Source of the DNA: Roseivirga spongicola
Lineage (GTDB): Bacteria; Bacteroidota; Bacteroidia; Cytophagales; Cyclobacteriaceae
Direction of reading: 5' to 3'
NCBI RefSeq assembly: GCF_001592965.1
Contig: NZ_LRPC01000028.1
Location: forward strand, 682,001-746,000
DNA: 64,000 bases
Position 1 is the first letter of the stretch. Every line of letters starts with the position of its first letter. A program made the translations under genes and the position numbers. The notes under the pieces were generated by a model that was given only the letters and a program-made list of their open reading frames with translations, searched no databases and was not told the DNA's origin. Below are positions 57,138 to 64,000 of the stretch, piece after piece.

Positions 57138-57499
57138 GAAATATACTTATTCTAATAATTACCTTCCTTCTATTTAGTGGCTGTACAAAGAAAGTCGAAC
57201 TAGGTAATTTTGACTCCGAAAAATGGAAATCTGACCCAAATGGTTGCCAAGGTATTCGTTCTGAGATGATTGACGATTTATTAGAAGTAAAGCCTAACCT
57301 CTTAGGCCTGTACCAAAAATCGATTATCAAAGCATTGGGTCAACCAGAGTCTGAAGAACTGTATGAAAGAAGTCAGACGTATTATTTCTATGCTATCGAT
57401 CCTTCTGCCGACTGTGCAAACTCTAAAGATGACGACCCCAGAATACTGAGCATTCGCTTTACAGCGCTCGGAATAGCCAATGAAGTCGACATTAGATAG
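57134..57499 (+). CDS. Small lipoprotein overlapping the sterol-desaturase stop
   Basis: 121 residues from a TTG at 57134, which overlaps the TGA stop of the upstream gene (TTGA) and opens a lipoprotein signal (RNILILIITFLLFSGC). The frame is open further upstream within the sterol-desaturase gene, but without a signal. The mature part holds PNGCQGIRSEMIDDLLEVKP and ALGQPESEELYERSQTYYFY, resembling the small SmpA/OmlA-type lipoproteins only loosely. Translational coupling with the desaturase is probable. Confidence 0.65.
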   Translation: MRNILILIITFLLFSGCTKKVELGNFDSEKWKSDPNGCQGIRSEMIDDLLEVKPNLLGLYQKSIIKALGQPESEELYERSQTYYFYAIDPSADCANSKDDDPRILSIRFTALGIANEVDIR

Positions 57500-57714
57500 T
57501 TTTAACTAAAATTTTAGTAAAACACTCTTTTCTGATATAAAATTCCTCACTTTGTCTTTTTTTGAGAATATAATTTTTCTCATTCGAAATAATTCCTAAC
57601 TTAAAGACAAGATTATCAGGCTAAATGATCTATTGACCATTGTGCAATCGTTAACACTGCCATGTCAGTATGGAAATTAGCTTAGGTTAGTTTTAGTTTT
57701 ATAGGTAGTTTGGT

Positions 57715-57744
57715 GAAGGTTAACCCATCCTCAGGTTAACCTTC
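57715..57744 (-). terminator. 11-bp inverted repeat spanning the cvfB stop
   Basis: GAAGGTTAACC (57715-57725) pairs perfectly with GGTTAACCTTC (57734-57744). The stop codon of the S1 protein lies inside the right arm. No T-run follows on the minus strand, so it could stabilise the 3' end rather than terminate. The 236 bases from 57500 to 57735 hold nothing else that I can support. Confidence 0.5.
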
Positions 57745-58572
57745 CGCCATTTTTAGGCGAACCTCATGGTCGAAGATCTCAATCTTTCCGGCTTTATATA
57801 ACCCTCCTAAAACGCGCTTGAAGTTCTTCTTACTAATGCCGAAATGCTCCTGAATTTCTTCTGGAGTACTTTTGTCTCCAAGAGGAAGTGAACCACCATT
57901 ACTTTCAATGGCCTGTAAAATGTCGTCTGAAGAATCAGTTACTGCTTCGTAACCTTGCTTTTGAAGGCTGGCATCAATTTTACCATCCTCGCGAATTCTT
58001 TTGATGTAGCCTCTTTTATTATCGCCAAGCTTTATCTTCTCGAAAATCTCATTGTTATAGATCAGACCAACAAATTGCCCATTAATTACCACCTTATAAC
58101 CAAGGTCTGTTCTTTGCCAGATCACCATTTTAACCTGTTGACCTTCTTCTACCCCTTCAGCTTGGTCGCTTAAAAAACCAGCAATTTTGGTGGTACCAAT
58201 CATTCTATTGGTCTTATAGTCAAGAAGTATCATTACAGCATACTTCCCTCCTTCTTTCATATCTGCCTGCTGTTCTTTGTTTGGTACCAAAAGGTCTTTT
58301 TCCAAACCATTATCTACAAAGGCACCAAATTCGGTTACTTGTTTTACTTCTAATCCAACAATATCTCCGACTTGACCCCGCGGCCAACGCGTAACCGCTA
58401 CAGGACGAGACATATGATCTGTATAGACAAATACCTTGATTTTGTCACCAATCTCATACTCCTCTGGCAAATATTTAGCAGGAATAAGCACCTCCTCCTT
58501 TCCATCAGTAAGGTAGCAACCAAACTCAACCTCTCTCGCTATTTCTAGTTCTTGAATTTTCCCTATTTCCAT
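57736..58572 (-). CDS. CvfB-type S1 RNA-binding protein
   Basis: A 278-residue cytoplasmic protein with three S1-like OB domains (about 1-65, 68-135 and 145-210; motifs VGDIVGLEVKQVTEFGAFVDNGLEKDLLVP and YKVVINGQFVGLIYNNEIFEKIKLGD) and a C-terminal winged-helix (LPLGDKSTPEEIQEHFGISKKNFKRVLGGLYKAGKI). This is the layout of CvfB (conserved virulence factor B), an RNA-binding protein known to affect gene expression. Start ATG at 58572. Divergent from the EEP-family gene; the gap of 75 bases is a shared control region. Confidence 0.9.
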   Translation of the reverse strand: MEIGKIQELEIAREVEFGCYLTDGKEEVLIPAKYLPEEYEIGDKIKVFVYTDHMSRPVAVTRWPRGQVGDIVGLEVKQVTEFGAFVDNGLEKDLLVPNKEQQADMKEGGKYAVMILLDYKTNRMIGTTKIAGFLSDQAEGVEEGQQVKMVIWQRTDLGYKVVINGQFVGLIYNNEIFEKIKLGDNKRGYIKRIREDGKIDASLQKQGYEAVTDSSDDILQAIESNGGSLPLGDKSTPEEIQEHFGISKKNFKRVLGGLYKAGKIEIFDHEVRLKMAEG

Positions 58573-58647
58573 ATCAAATATCTACCGCAATTCGTATTTT
58601 CAAATCAATTGACAAAAGTACCAAAACAAGTTCATTAATCTGCTCGA

Positions 58648-59724
58648 TTGAAAAATTCAAAATCAATATTCACACTTATCTTACTCGCCCTTTCACTCAA
58701 CTCATTAGCTCAAGAGAAGGCATACTTGGCTTCTGAGGCCTTTGAGGGTAGCATTCGGGGCAATGAACGATTCAGGGTAGCCTTTTATAATGTTGAAAAT
58801 CTTTTCGACTATATTGATGACAGCACCACATTGGATGATGATTTTACATATAGGGGCAACAATAGGTGGACGAAAGCGAGGTATCAAGAGAAGCAGCAAA
58901 GACTAGCTAAAACCATCGTAGCCATGGGTGGTTGGGAAGCTCCTGAACTAATCGGTTTTTGCGAGGTTGAAAATAGATACGTTCTAACCACACTGACTCA
59001 GTTTACACCACTAAAAGCTGTTGGTTATGAAATAATCCATCAAGACTCTAGAGACAGGCGAGGAATAGATGTTGCTGCCATTTACAGGCCTGATAAGTTT
59101 GAATTGCTCGATTATCATTACTACCAACTCAACTTTCCGTTCGATACAGCCAGCAGAACTAGAGATATTCTTCACGTTATTGGAAAGCTACCCAACCAAG
59201 ACACGCTGCATTATTTTGTAAATCACTGGCCTTCTAAGTTTGGAGGAGAGTTTGAAACACAACCAAAACGAATGTTTGCTGCAGAATTTACTCGTCATAA
59301 GGTAGACTCAATAATGTTAGCTCAACCCAACACCAATATTATTATAACCGGAGATTTTAATGACGAACCAGAGGAAGAAAGCATGCTTTCTGGTCTGAAA
59401 GTGCAAACCGAGCTATCTGAAGTTAAACCTACCGACCTTTTCAATATGATGTACCCAATACGCTACGTTACTGGAACTCATAGCTTTCAGAATGAATGGG
59501 GAATATTAGATCAGTTTGTGGTTAACGGTAGGCTTCTGAACAGTAGAAATTCTACCTCTATTCGAAATAGAACTGCCCAAATCTTCGATATGGACTTTCT
59601 CATTACAGAAGGAGCCACTGGTGCAACTAGACCCTTTAGAACCTACCAAGGCCCTGCTTACATTGGTGGCTACAGCGACCACTTACCTATTATAATGGAC
59701 CTGATATTAAATCCTCGGAAGTAA
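58648..59724 (+). CDS. Secreted endonuclease/exonuclease/phosphatase family protein
   Basis: A 358-residue protein of the EEP (DNase I-like) family: FRVAFYNVENLFDY, IGFCEVENRYVLTTL (catalytic Glu), IIITGDFNDEPEEE, and GGYSDHLPIIMDL (SDH). Signal peptide MKNSKSIFTLILLALSLNSLAQ points to the periplasm or outside. The start codon is TTG at 58648; there is no ATG before the signal. Its substrate (nucleic acid, sphingolipid or inositol phosphate) cannot be told. Convergent with cutC: the stops are adjacent. Confidence 0.88.
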   Translation: MKNSKSIFTLILLALSLNSLAQEKAYLASEAFEGSIRGNERFRVAFYNVENLFDYIDDSTTLDDDFTYRGNNRWTKARYQEKQQRLAKTIVAMGGWEAPELIGFCEVENRYVLTTLTQFTPLKAVGYEIIHQDSRDRRGIDVAAIYRPDKFELLDYHYYQLNFPFDTASRTRDILHVIGKLPNQDTLHYFVNHWPSKFGGEFETQPKRMFAAEFTRHKVDSIMLAQPNTNIIITGDFNDEPEEESMLSGLKVQTELSEVKPTDLFNMMYPIRYVTGTHSFQNEWGILDQFVVNGRLLNSRNSTSIRNRTAQIFDMDFLITEGATGATRPFRTYQGPAYIGGYSDHLPIIMDLILNPRK

Positions 59725-60390
59725 TTATCTAAGGCCGGTAAGCATTTTTTCTATTTCCACTTTATCCGAATGTCTTGCTCCCTCTACGAGTGCCGCACTA
59801 TGGTACTCTGTGGCTCCTAAATCCAATAGATAGCCAATATTCGAAGACCTCACACCACCACCAGGCATGATTATAATATCATCTTCTGCTTCCTCAATCA
59901 GCTCTCCTAATCTGCTGAAGCCAGCCATAGCTGTAGCTTCTCCACCAGAAGTTAGCACCCGCTGAATTCCAAGTTCCCTTAAGGTATCTAGTGCCTCAAA
60001 CTGATTCACCACTTCATCAAAAGCTTTATGGAAGGTTACATCCATAAAACCAGCCTGTTGCATCAATTCATAAGTAATGCGTTCATTAATCTTTCTTTCA
60101 GGCGTTAATGCTCCAATTACCACCCCTTCGCAACCCAGTTCAGCACAGAGCGCTACATCTTCTTTCATTTGCTCCAGTTCTAACAAGGAGTAATTAAAAT
60201 CTCCAGACCTTGGCTTAATCAACACATAAACAGGGATTTCTACCATCTCTTTTACAAGCTGAATCATTCCCTTACTTGGTGTAAGTCCGCCAACAGAGAG
60301 TTCGGCACATAATTCAATCCTATCGGCTTTGGCAGCATTGGCATTTAGGGCAGATTCTACACTACCAGCACAAACTTCTAACAATGGCAT
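59725..60390 (-). CDS. cutC: Copper homeostasis protein CutC
   Basis: A 221-residue TIM-barrel of the CutC family: LEVCAGSVESALNANAAKADRIELCAELSVGGLTPSKGMIQLV, PVYVLIKPRSGDFNYS, GVVIGALTPE, FHKAFDEVVN, RVLTSGGEATAMAG and IMPGGGVRSSNIG. Linked by genetics to copper tolerance in E. coli; the true reaction is not known. It is in the same orientation as no neighbour; convergent with the EEP gene and divergent from the hydroxybutyryl-CoA dehydrogenase gene. Confidence 0.95.
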   Translation of the reverse strand: MPLLEVCAGSVESALNANAAKADRIELCAELSVGGLTPSKGMIQLVKEMVEIPVYVLIKPRSGDFNYSLLELEQMKEDVALCAELGCEGVVIGALTPERKINERITYELMQQAGFMDVTFHKAFDEVVNQFEALDTLRELGIQRVLTSGGEATAMAGFSRLGELIEEAEDDIIIMPGGGVRSSNIGYLLDLGATEYHSAALVEGARHSDKVEIEKMLTGLR

Positions 60391-60436
60391 ATTTACAATT
60401 CCTTTTTTTCAAAACAATAAAAGTAGATGATGCGAT

Positions 60437-60444
60437 TATATTTG
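60437..60444 (+). promoter_or_regulatory. Candidate -7 box of the 3-hydroxybutyryl-CoA dehydrogenase gene
   Basis: TATATTTG fits the TAnnTTTG consensus, 32 bases upstream of the start codon, giving a leader of about 25 bases. No clear TTTG -33 box is at the right distance. Confidence 0.5.
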
Positions 60445-60475
60445 TGCAAACGTAAACAAACCTAAAAGTTAGAAA

Positions 60476-61369
60476 ATGGAGAATATTTCAGTAATCGGCT
60501 CAGGCACAATGGGTAACGGTATAGCCCACGTTTTTGCTCAAAGTGGATTTAAGGTGAATTTGGTAGATATTTCTCAAGATGCTTTAGACAAAGCGCTTAA
60601 AACTATTGAGAAAAACCTAGATAGAATGTTGGCGAAAGAAAAAATAGATGAAGCCACAAAAAATGCTACTCTAGGCAACATCACTACCCATACCGATCTT
60701 AAAGCGGGCGTAGAAAATGCCGACTTGGTGGTAGAAGCAGCTACTGAAAACGTAGATATTAAACTGAACATTTTCAGAGACTTAGATAAGTTCACTAAGC
60801 CAGAATGTATTCTTTCATCTAACACCTCTTCTATTCCTATTACTAAAATTGGCTCGGTAACTAACCGCGCTGATAAGGTGATTGGAATGCACTTTATGAA
60901 CCCAGTACCAGTAATGAAGTTGGTAGAAGTAATTAGAGGTTACGCCACTTCTGACGAGGTGACTAACACCATTATGGAAGCTTCTAAAAAGTTAGGCAAA
61001 GTACCTGTTGAGGTGAATGACTATCCTGGCTTTATCTCTAACAGAATCTTAATGCCAATGATCAACGAGGCGATTATCTCTTTGTTCGAGGGTGTTGCTG
61101 GTGTAGAAGAAATTGACACAGTAATGAAATTAGGTATGGCCCACCCAATGGGACCATTGCAATTGGCCGACTTTATTGGATTAGATGTCTGTCTTTCAAT
61201 TATGAACGTGTTGCACGAAGGTTTCGGTAATCCTAAATACGCTCCATGCCCACTATTAGTGAACATGGTAACTGCGGGTTATCTAGGTGTAAAATCAGGA
61301 GAAGGTTTCTATAGCTGGAATCACGGCACAAAAGACTTAGTAGTTTCTAAGCAATTTGCTAAGAAGTAA
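60476..61369 (+). CDS. 3-hydroxybutyryl-CoA dehydrogenase
   Basis: A 297-residue NAD(P)-dependent dehydrogenase of the hydroxyacyl-CoA family. The Rossmann motif (VIGSGTMGNGIAHVFAQSG, residues 5-23), catalytic His in IGMHFMNPVPVMKLVEVI, Glu in VEAATENVDIKLNIFRDL, and the C-terminal domain (YPGFISNRILMPMINEAIISLFEGVAG, GMAHPMGPLQLADFIGLD) match FadB-type stand-alone (PaaH/Hbd-like) enzymes. It interconverts 3-hydroxybutyryl-CoA and acetoacetyl-CoA in beta-oxidation or PHB and aromatic pathways. No operon partner; a terminator follows. Confidence 0.95.
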   Translation: MENISVIGSGTMGNGIAHVFAQSGFKVNLVDISQDALDKALKTIEKNLDRMLAKEKIDEATKNATLGNITTHTDLKAGVENADLVVEAATENVDIKLNIFRDLDKFTKPECILSSNTSSIPITKIGSVTNRADKVIGMHFMNPVPVMKLVEVIRGYATSDEVTNTIMEASKKLGKVPVEVNDYPGFISNRILMPMINEAIISLFEGVAGVEEIDTVMKLGMAHPMGPLQLADFIGLDVCLSIMNVLHEGFGNPKYAPCPLLVNMVTAGYLGVKSGEGFYSWNHGTKDLVVSKQFAKK

Positions 61370-61395
61370 GCCAAGCTCTTCTTAAAGAATCATTT

Positions 61396-61434
61396 AAGAG
61401 GTTGTTTCAATCGTATTTGGAACAACCTCTTTTA
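61396..61434 (+). terminator. Intrinsic terminator after the dehydrogenase
   Basis: AAGAGGTTGTT (61396-61406) pairs with AACAACCTCTT (61421-61431), an 11-bp stem with a 14-base loop and a short T-run (61430-61433), 27 bases past the stop. Confidence 0.8.
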
Positions 61435-61547
61435 CTTTAAGTACTAGATGAGTGTTATGTCTAAAATTGAAACTGATAGTTTTTCTTTACTTTACCTTTA
61501 GATTCAACCATCTCACTTAATCCACTTACAATAAGAGTCACACAGCC

Positions 61548-62579
61548 ATGACAAAGAAAAAATCGAAGCGCATCTTTCAATTCATCTTAATTACAGCCTC
61601 AATTGGTTCTCTTTATTTTGTGCCATGGCTATTGGTTAAAGCTTGGATTCTACCCTTACCCGATACCGTGCAAGAGCAACTAGACCAAGCAATAGACCAT
61701 GGTTTTGATGGAATGATTGTCTTTGTGGATCATGGAAAAAAGCCAGATGAATATTTTGCATCGGGCTGGCACAACCGAGATACTAAAACCCCTGCCAAGC
61801 CTCAGGCGCTCTTTAAAATCGCCAGTATCAGTAAACTCTACGATGCTGTGGCAGTGACTAAGTTAGTTGGAGAAGGGAGACTTTCACTAGATAAAACCCT
61901 CACAGACTATCTACCTAAATTAAATGGTAGAATTGAGCATGCCAACCAGATTACCTTACGCATGCTCATTCAGCATAGAAGTGGAATACCCAATTTCACA
62001 GATACTCCCGATTTTTGGGCTTCTCCCACCAAGTCTTATGAAGAAAGTTTAGCCTTAATCATAGATCAGCCGGCTAATTTTGAACCAGGCAGTGATTATG
62101 AGTATTGCAACACCAACTATCTCCTACTCAACAAGATTATGGATGATGAACTGGGCTACAGTAATTTTCAATTCATTCAAGAGGAAATCTTAAATCCACT
62201 GGGCTTAGAAAACACCTTCTCTTCACTTGCAGCAGTAGATATAGACGATGTAATGAGTGGCTATCATGAAGGTTATCCTCATGACTTAAAGGAAAACGAT
62301 CATGGAATGCATGCCACAGCCGAGGATGTAGGCCTTTTTGTCCGAGCCTTAAATGATGGCTCTCTGTTCGCTCCAGGCGAGCAAGAAATCTACGAGTCGG
62401 TTTATGAATATAAACATGGAGGCTGGGTTCCCGGATACCAAAGCTTTGTAGAATACTATGAAGAAATAGATGCAGTTGTAGTGGCATTTTACAGCACAAC
62501 CGACCCAAAACTTTACAATTGGAACCTATCCGAGATCATCAATAATCGAATAGTTAAAATTCTTAAAAGGCAGCAATAA
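61548..62579 (+). CDS. Serine hydrolase (beta-lactamase/D-Ala-D-Ala carboxypeptidase fold)
   Basis: A 343-residue protein with an N-terminal hydrophobic segment after KKKSKR (IFQFILITASIGSLYFVPWLLVKAWILP), a membrane anchor or signal. The catalytic SxxK is SISK in ALFKIASISKLYDAV, the second motif is YEYCNTNYLLL (Y-x-N), and HRSGIPNFTD is typical of class C-like serine hydrolases. KTG is not clear, replaced by HGGWVPGYQS. The substrate is unknown; peptidoglycan peptide or an ester are possible. Stands alone between terminator and riboswitch. Confidence 0.88.
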   Translation: MTKKKSKRIFQFILITASIGSLYFVPWLLVKAWILPLPDTVQEQLDQAIDHGFDGMIVFVDHGKKPDEYFASGWHNRDTKTPAKPQALFKIASISKLYDAVAVTKLVGEGRLSLDKTLTDYLPKLNGRIEHANQITLRMLIQHRSGIPNFTDTPDFWASPTKSYEESLALIIDQPANFEPGSDYEYCNTNYLLLNKIMDDELGYSNFQFIQEEILNPLGLENTFSSLAAVDIDDVMSGYHEGYPHDLKENDHGMHATAEDVGLFVRALNDGSLFAPGEQEIYESVYEYKHGGWVPGYQSFVEYYEEIDAVVVAFYSTTDPKLYNWNLSEIINNRIVKILKRQQ

Positions 62580-62709
62580 AAGGGTGTTATTACCTGAGAG
62601 TTATTGAGCCGAGGATCTTATAGAGTCGGTTGCTTCGAAATCTTCTTATATGCACTAAAAGCATAAAAATGGTGCAGCAAAAACCAACTGAATAAACTAA
62701 CTTTATCGC

Positions 62710-62785
62710 ATCGTTAGGGGTGCCTAAAACGGCTGAGATTATACCCTATGAACCTGAATTGTTTAATTACAGCGGAGGGAAACGA
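62710..62785 (+). ncRNA. TPP riboswitch (THI element)
   Basis: The conserved thi-box words are present in order: GGGGTGCC, GGCTGAGA, ATACCC, GAACCTGA, and AGCGGAGGGAAA. TCGTT and AACGA close P1. It senses thiamine pyrophosphate and lies 82 bases upstream of thiM. A strong terminator follows 35 bases later, so TPP likely acts by transcription attenuation. Confidence 0.95.
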
Positions 62786-62820
62786 GGATTGTCAATAATT
62801 TGATAGAACAGATTATACAA

Positions 62821-62852
62821 GCCACTTTCATAGCTGTGAAAGTGGCTTTTTT
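62821..62852 (+). terminator. Expression-platform terminator of the TPP riboswitch
   Basis: GCCACTTTCA (62821-62830) pairs with TGAAAGTGGC (62837-62846), loop 6, followed by six Ts (62847-62852), 14 bases before the thiM start. It is the probable off-switch of the thiM-thiE genes when TPP is bound. Confidence 0.9.
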
Positions 62853-62866
62853 ATTTAATATACTTA

Positions 62867-63640
62867 ATGAGCTTAACTATGTCTGAGAACAACGCATTCA
62901 ACAAAGTATTAGAACAAATACGCACACAATCGCCATTGGTGCATAATATCACCAACTATGTAGTAATGAATAATACAGCCAACGCTCTGTTGGCTATTGG
63001 TGCTTCGCCAGTAATGGCTCATGCAGTAGAAGAAGTAGAAGACATTGTCACCATTTCTTCCTCCTTGGTCATTAACATGGGTACTTTAAGCAAAAAATGG
63101 GTGGAAGCCATGATCTTGTCGGCAGCCAAAGCAAAAGAACTTAACAAACCATTTGTGTTCGACCCTGTAGGTGTTGGAGCATCAAAATACAGATCAGAAA
63201 CTGCTCAAAAAATTATAGAAACAGCTACTCCATCAGTTATTCGAGGAAATGCCTCTGAGATAATGGCCTTGGCTCAAGTAACCAATAGCACCAAAGGTGT
63301 AGATAGTACCGTAGCTTCTGATGCCGCTGTGAGTGCTGCGCAAAGCTTATCTAAACAGCTTAATAATACGGTAGTAATCAGTGGAGCTACAGATTACATC
63401 ATCACTAATGATACTATAAGCAAGATTACCGATAGTGATTCAATGATGTCGAAAATCACAGGAATGGGCTGTACTGCAACTGCCATGGTTGGTGCATGTA
63501 TAGGAGTTGAAGCAGACATCCACTTAGCCTCTACAGTGGCTATGCAGATTATGGGTAAGGCAGGAAATATGGCGGCTGATCTTTCTGCAGGACCAGGAAG
63601 TTTCCAGATGAATTTTCTCGATAGCCTTTATAAGCTATGA
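62867..63640 (+). CDS. thiM: Hydroxyethylthiazole kinase
   Basis: A 257-residue ribokinase-like enzyme that phosphorylates 4-methyl-5-(2-hydroxyethyl)thiazole for thiamine salvage: SPLVHNITNYVVMNNTANALLAIGASPVMAHAVEEVEDIV, LVINMGTLSKKWVEAM, FDPVGVGASKYR, VIRGNASEIMAL, and ITGMGCTATAMVGA (anion hole and catalytic Cys/Thr region). The start at 62867 is the first ATG after the terminator; an ATG 12 bases on (62879) is also possible. It overlaps thiE by 4 bases (ATGA). Confidence 0.95.
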   Translation: MSLTMSENNAFNKVLEQIRTQSPLVHNITNYVVMNNTANALLAIGASPVMAHAVEEVEDIVTISSSLVINMGTLSKKWVEAMILSAAKAKELNKPFVFDPVGVGASKYRSETAQKIIETATPSVIRGNASEIMALAQVTNSTKGVDSTVASDAAVSAAQSLSKQLNNTVVISGATDYIITNDTISKITDSDSMMSKITGMGCTATAMVGACIGVEADIHLASTVAMQIMGKAGNMAADLSAGPGSFQMNFLDSLYKL

Positions 63641-64000
63641 ACAATATAGATTACTCGTTGATGTATGTGACGGATGATAGAATCACAGACGATTCTATCT
63701 TCTTCAACATACTGGAAAATAGCCTTAAGGGTGGAGTAAGCATTGTTCAATTGAGAGAAAAGCAATTAGACACAAAACCATTTTATGCTCGCGCGAAAAG
63801 GGCAAAAAGCCTCTGTGAGCAGTATGGAATTCCTCTAATTATCAACGACCGAATAGACATTGCTTTGGCTATCAATGCCCATGGTGTCCATTTAGGCCAA
63901 AAGGATATGCCAGTTTCAGTAGCTCGAGAACTCATTGGTAAGGAGAAAATCATTGGACTTTCAGTGAGCAATAACCAACAGGTCATAGAGGCCAAAAGCC
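63637..64000 (+). CDS. thiE: Thiamine-phosphate synthase, partial
   Basis: The first 121 residues of ThiE, cut by the window end. Start ATG at 63637 overlaps the thiM stop. LMYVTDDRITDDSIFFNILENSLKGGVSIVQLREKQLDTKPF, PLIINDRIDIALAINAHGVHLGQKDMPV and IIGLSVSNN match the TIM-barrel enzyme that joins thiazole phosphate and HMP-PP. Translational coupling with thiM is likely. Confidence 0.95.
   Translation, partial: MNNIDYSLMYVTDDRITDDSIFFNILENSLKGGVSIVQLREKQLDTKPFYARAKRAKSLCEQYGIPLIINDRIDIALAINAHGVHLGQKDMPVSVARELIGKEKIIGLSVSNNQQVIEAKS

Overview
The window looks like a chromosomal stretch of a marine-type member of the Bacteroidota, probably order Cytophagales (Roseivirga/Fulvivirga-like). The placement is inferred from gene content: a short 287-residue primary sigma factor, a bacillithiol gene (bshB1), TonB receptors with carboxypeptidase-regulatory N-domains, DUF5686 and DUF5916 outer-membrane proteins, many lipoproteins, near absence of Shine-Dalgarno sequences, and promoter -7 boxes of the TAnnTTTG type. 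The DNA is moderately AT-rich.

Layout. 1-5.7 kb: a lipoprotein, a LytS/LytTR two-component pair and a DUF5916 protein. 5.8-11.7 kb: a nutrient locus with a beta-propeller phytase, a TonB-dependent receptor and a TPR sensor with a C-terminal HTH; a palindromic repeat lies between receptor and phytase. 11.8-14.5 kb: the main accessory region. It holds two nearly identical tandem copies of an AlkB-like 2-oxoglutarate/Fe(II) oxygenase, a third copy reduced to its last codons, a small AT-rich orphan ORF, and four copies of a roughly 77-bp two-hairpin repeat. 14.6-28.7 kb: mixed metabolism and transport (dienoyl-CoA reductase-type SDR, OmpA lipoprotein, DUF819, sodium symporter, a CBM9-like/glycosidase-like pair, cation/proton antiporter, FGE-like lipoprotein) and an arsR-acr3 arsenic unit with two matching operator candidates.

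28.8-47.2 kb: mainly core genes on the minus strand: two tRNA-Thr, DUF349, yqgE, bshB1, trxB, rpoD, pnp, rpsO, an LptF/G permease, thrS-infC-rpmI-rplT, and a TrmH methyltransferase; pdxH and a tRNA-Met are on the plus strand. infC appears to start at a rare ATC codon behind a strong Shine-Dalgarno sequence. 47.4-55.2 kb: a sugar-dehydrogenase-like fusion, an AraC regulator, and topoisomerase IV parE-parC split by a GxxExxY gene bounded by imperfect inverted repeats, which looks like an inserted cassette. 55.3-64 kb: membrane and hydrolytic proteins, cvfB, cutC, a 3-hydroxybutyryl-CoA dehydrogenase, a serine hydrolase, and a TPP riboswitch with terminator ahead of thiM-thiE (thiE runs off the end).

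The most novel-looking items are the AlkB/two-hairpin repeat array, the GxxExxY cassette inside the parE-parC operon, a nested-stem RNA-like segment between convergent genes near 22 kb, and two places where an intrinsic terminator directly abuts the next start codon. All comparisons were made by eye; no database or folding program was used.
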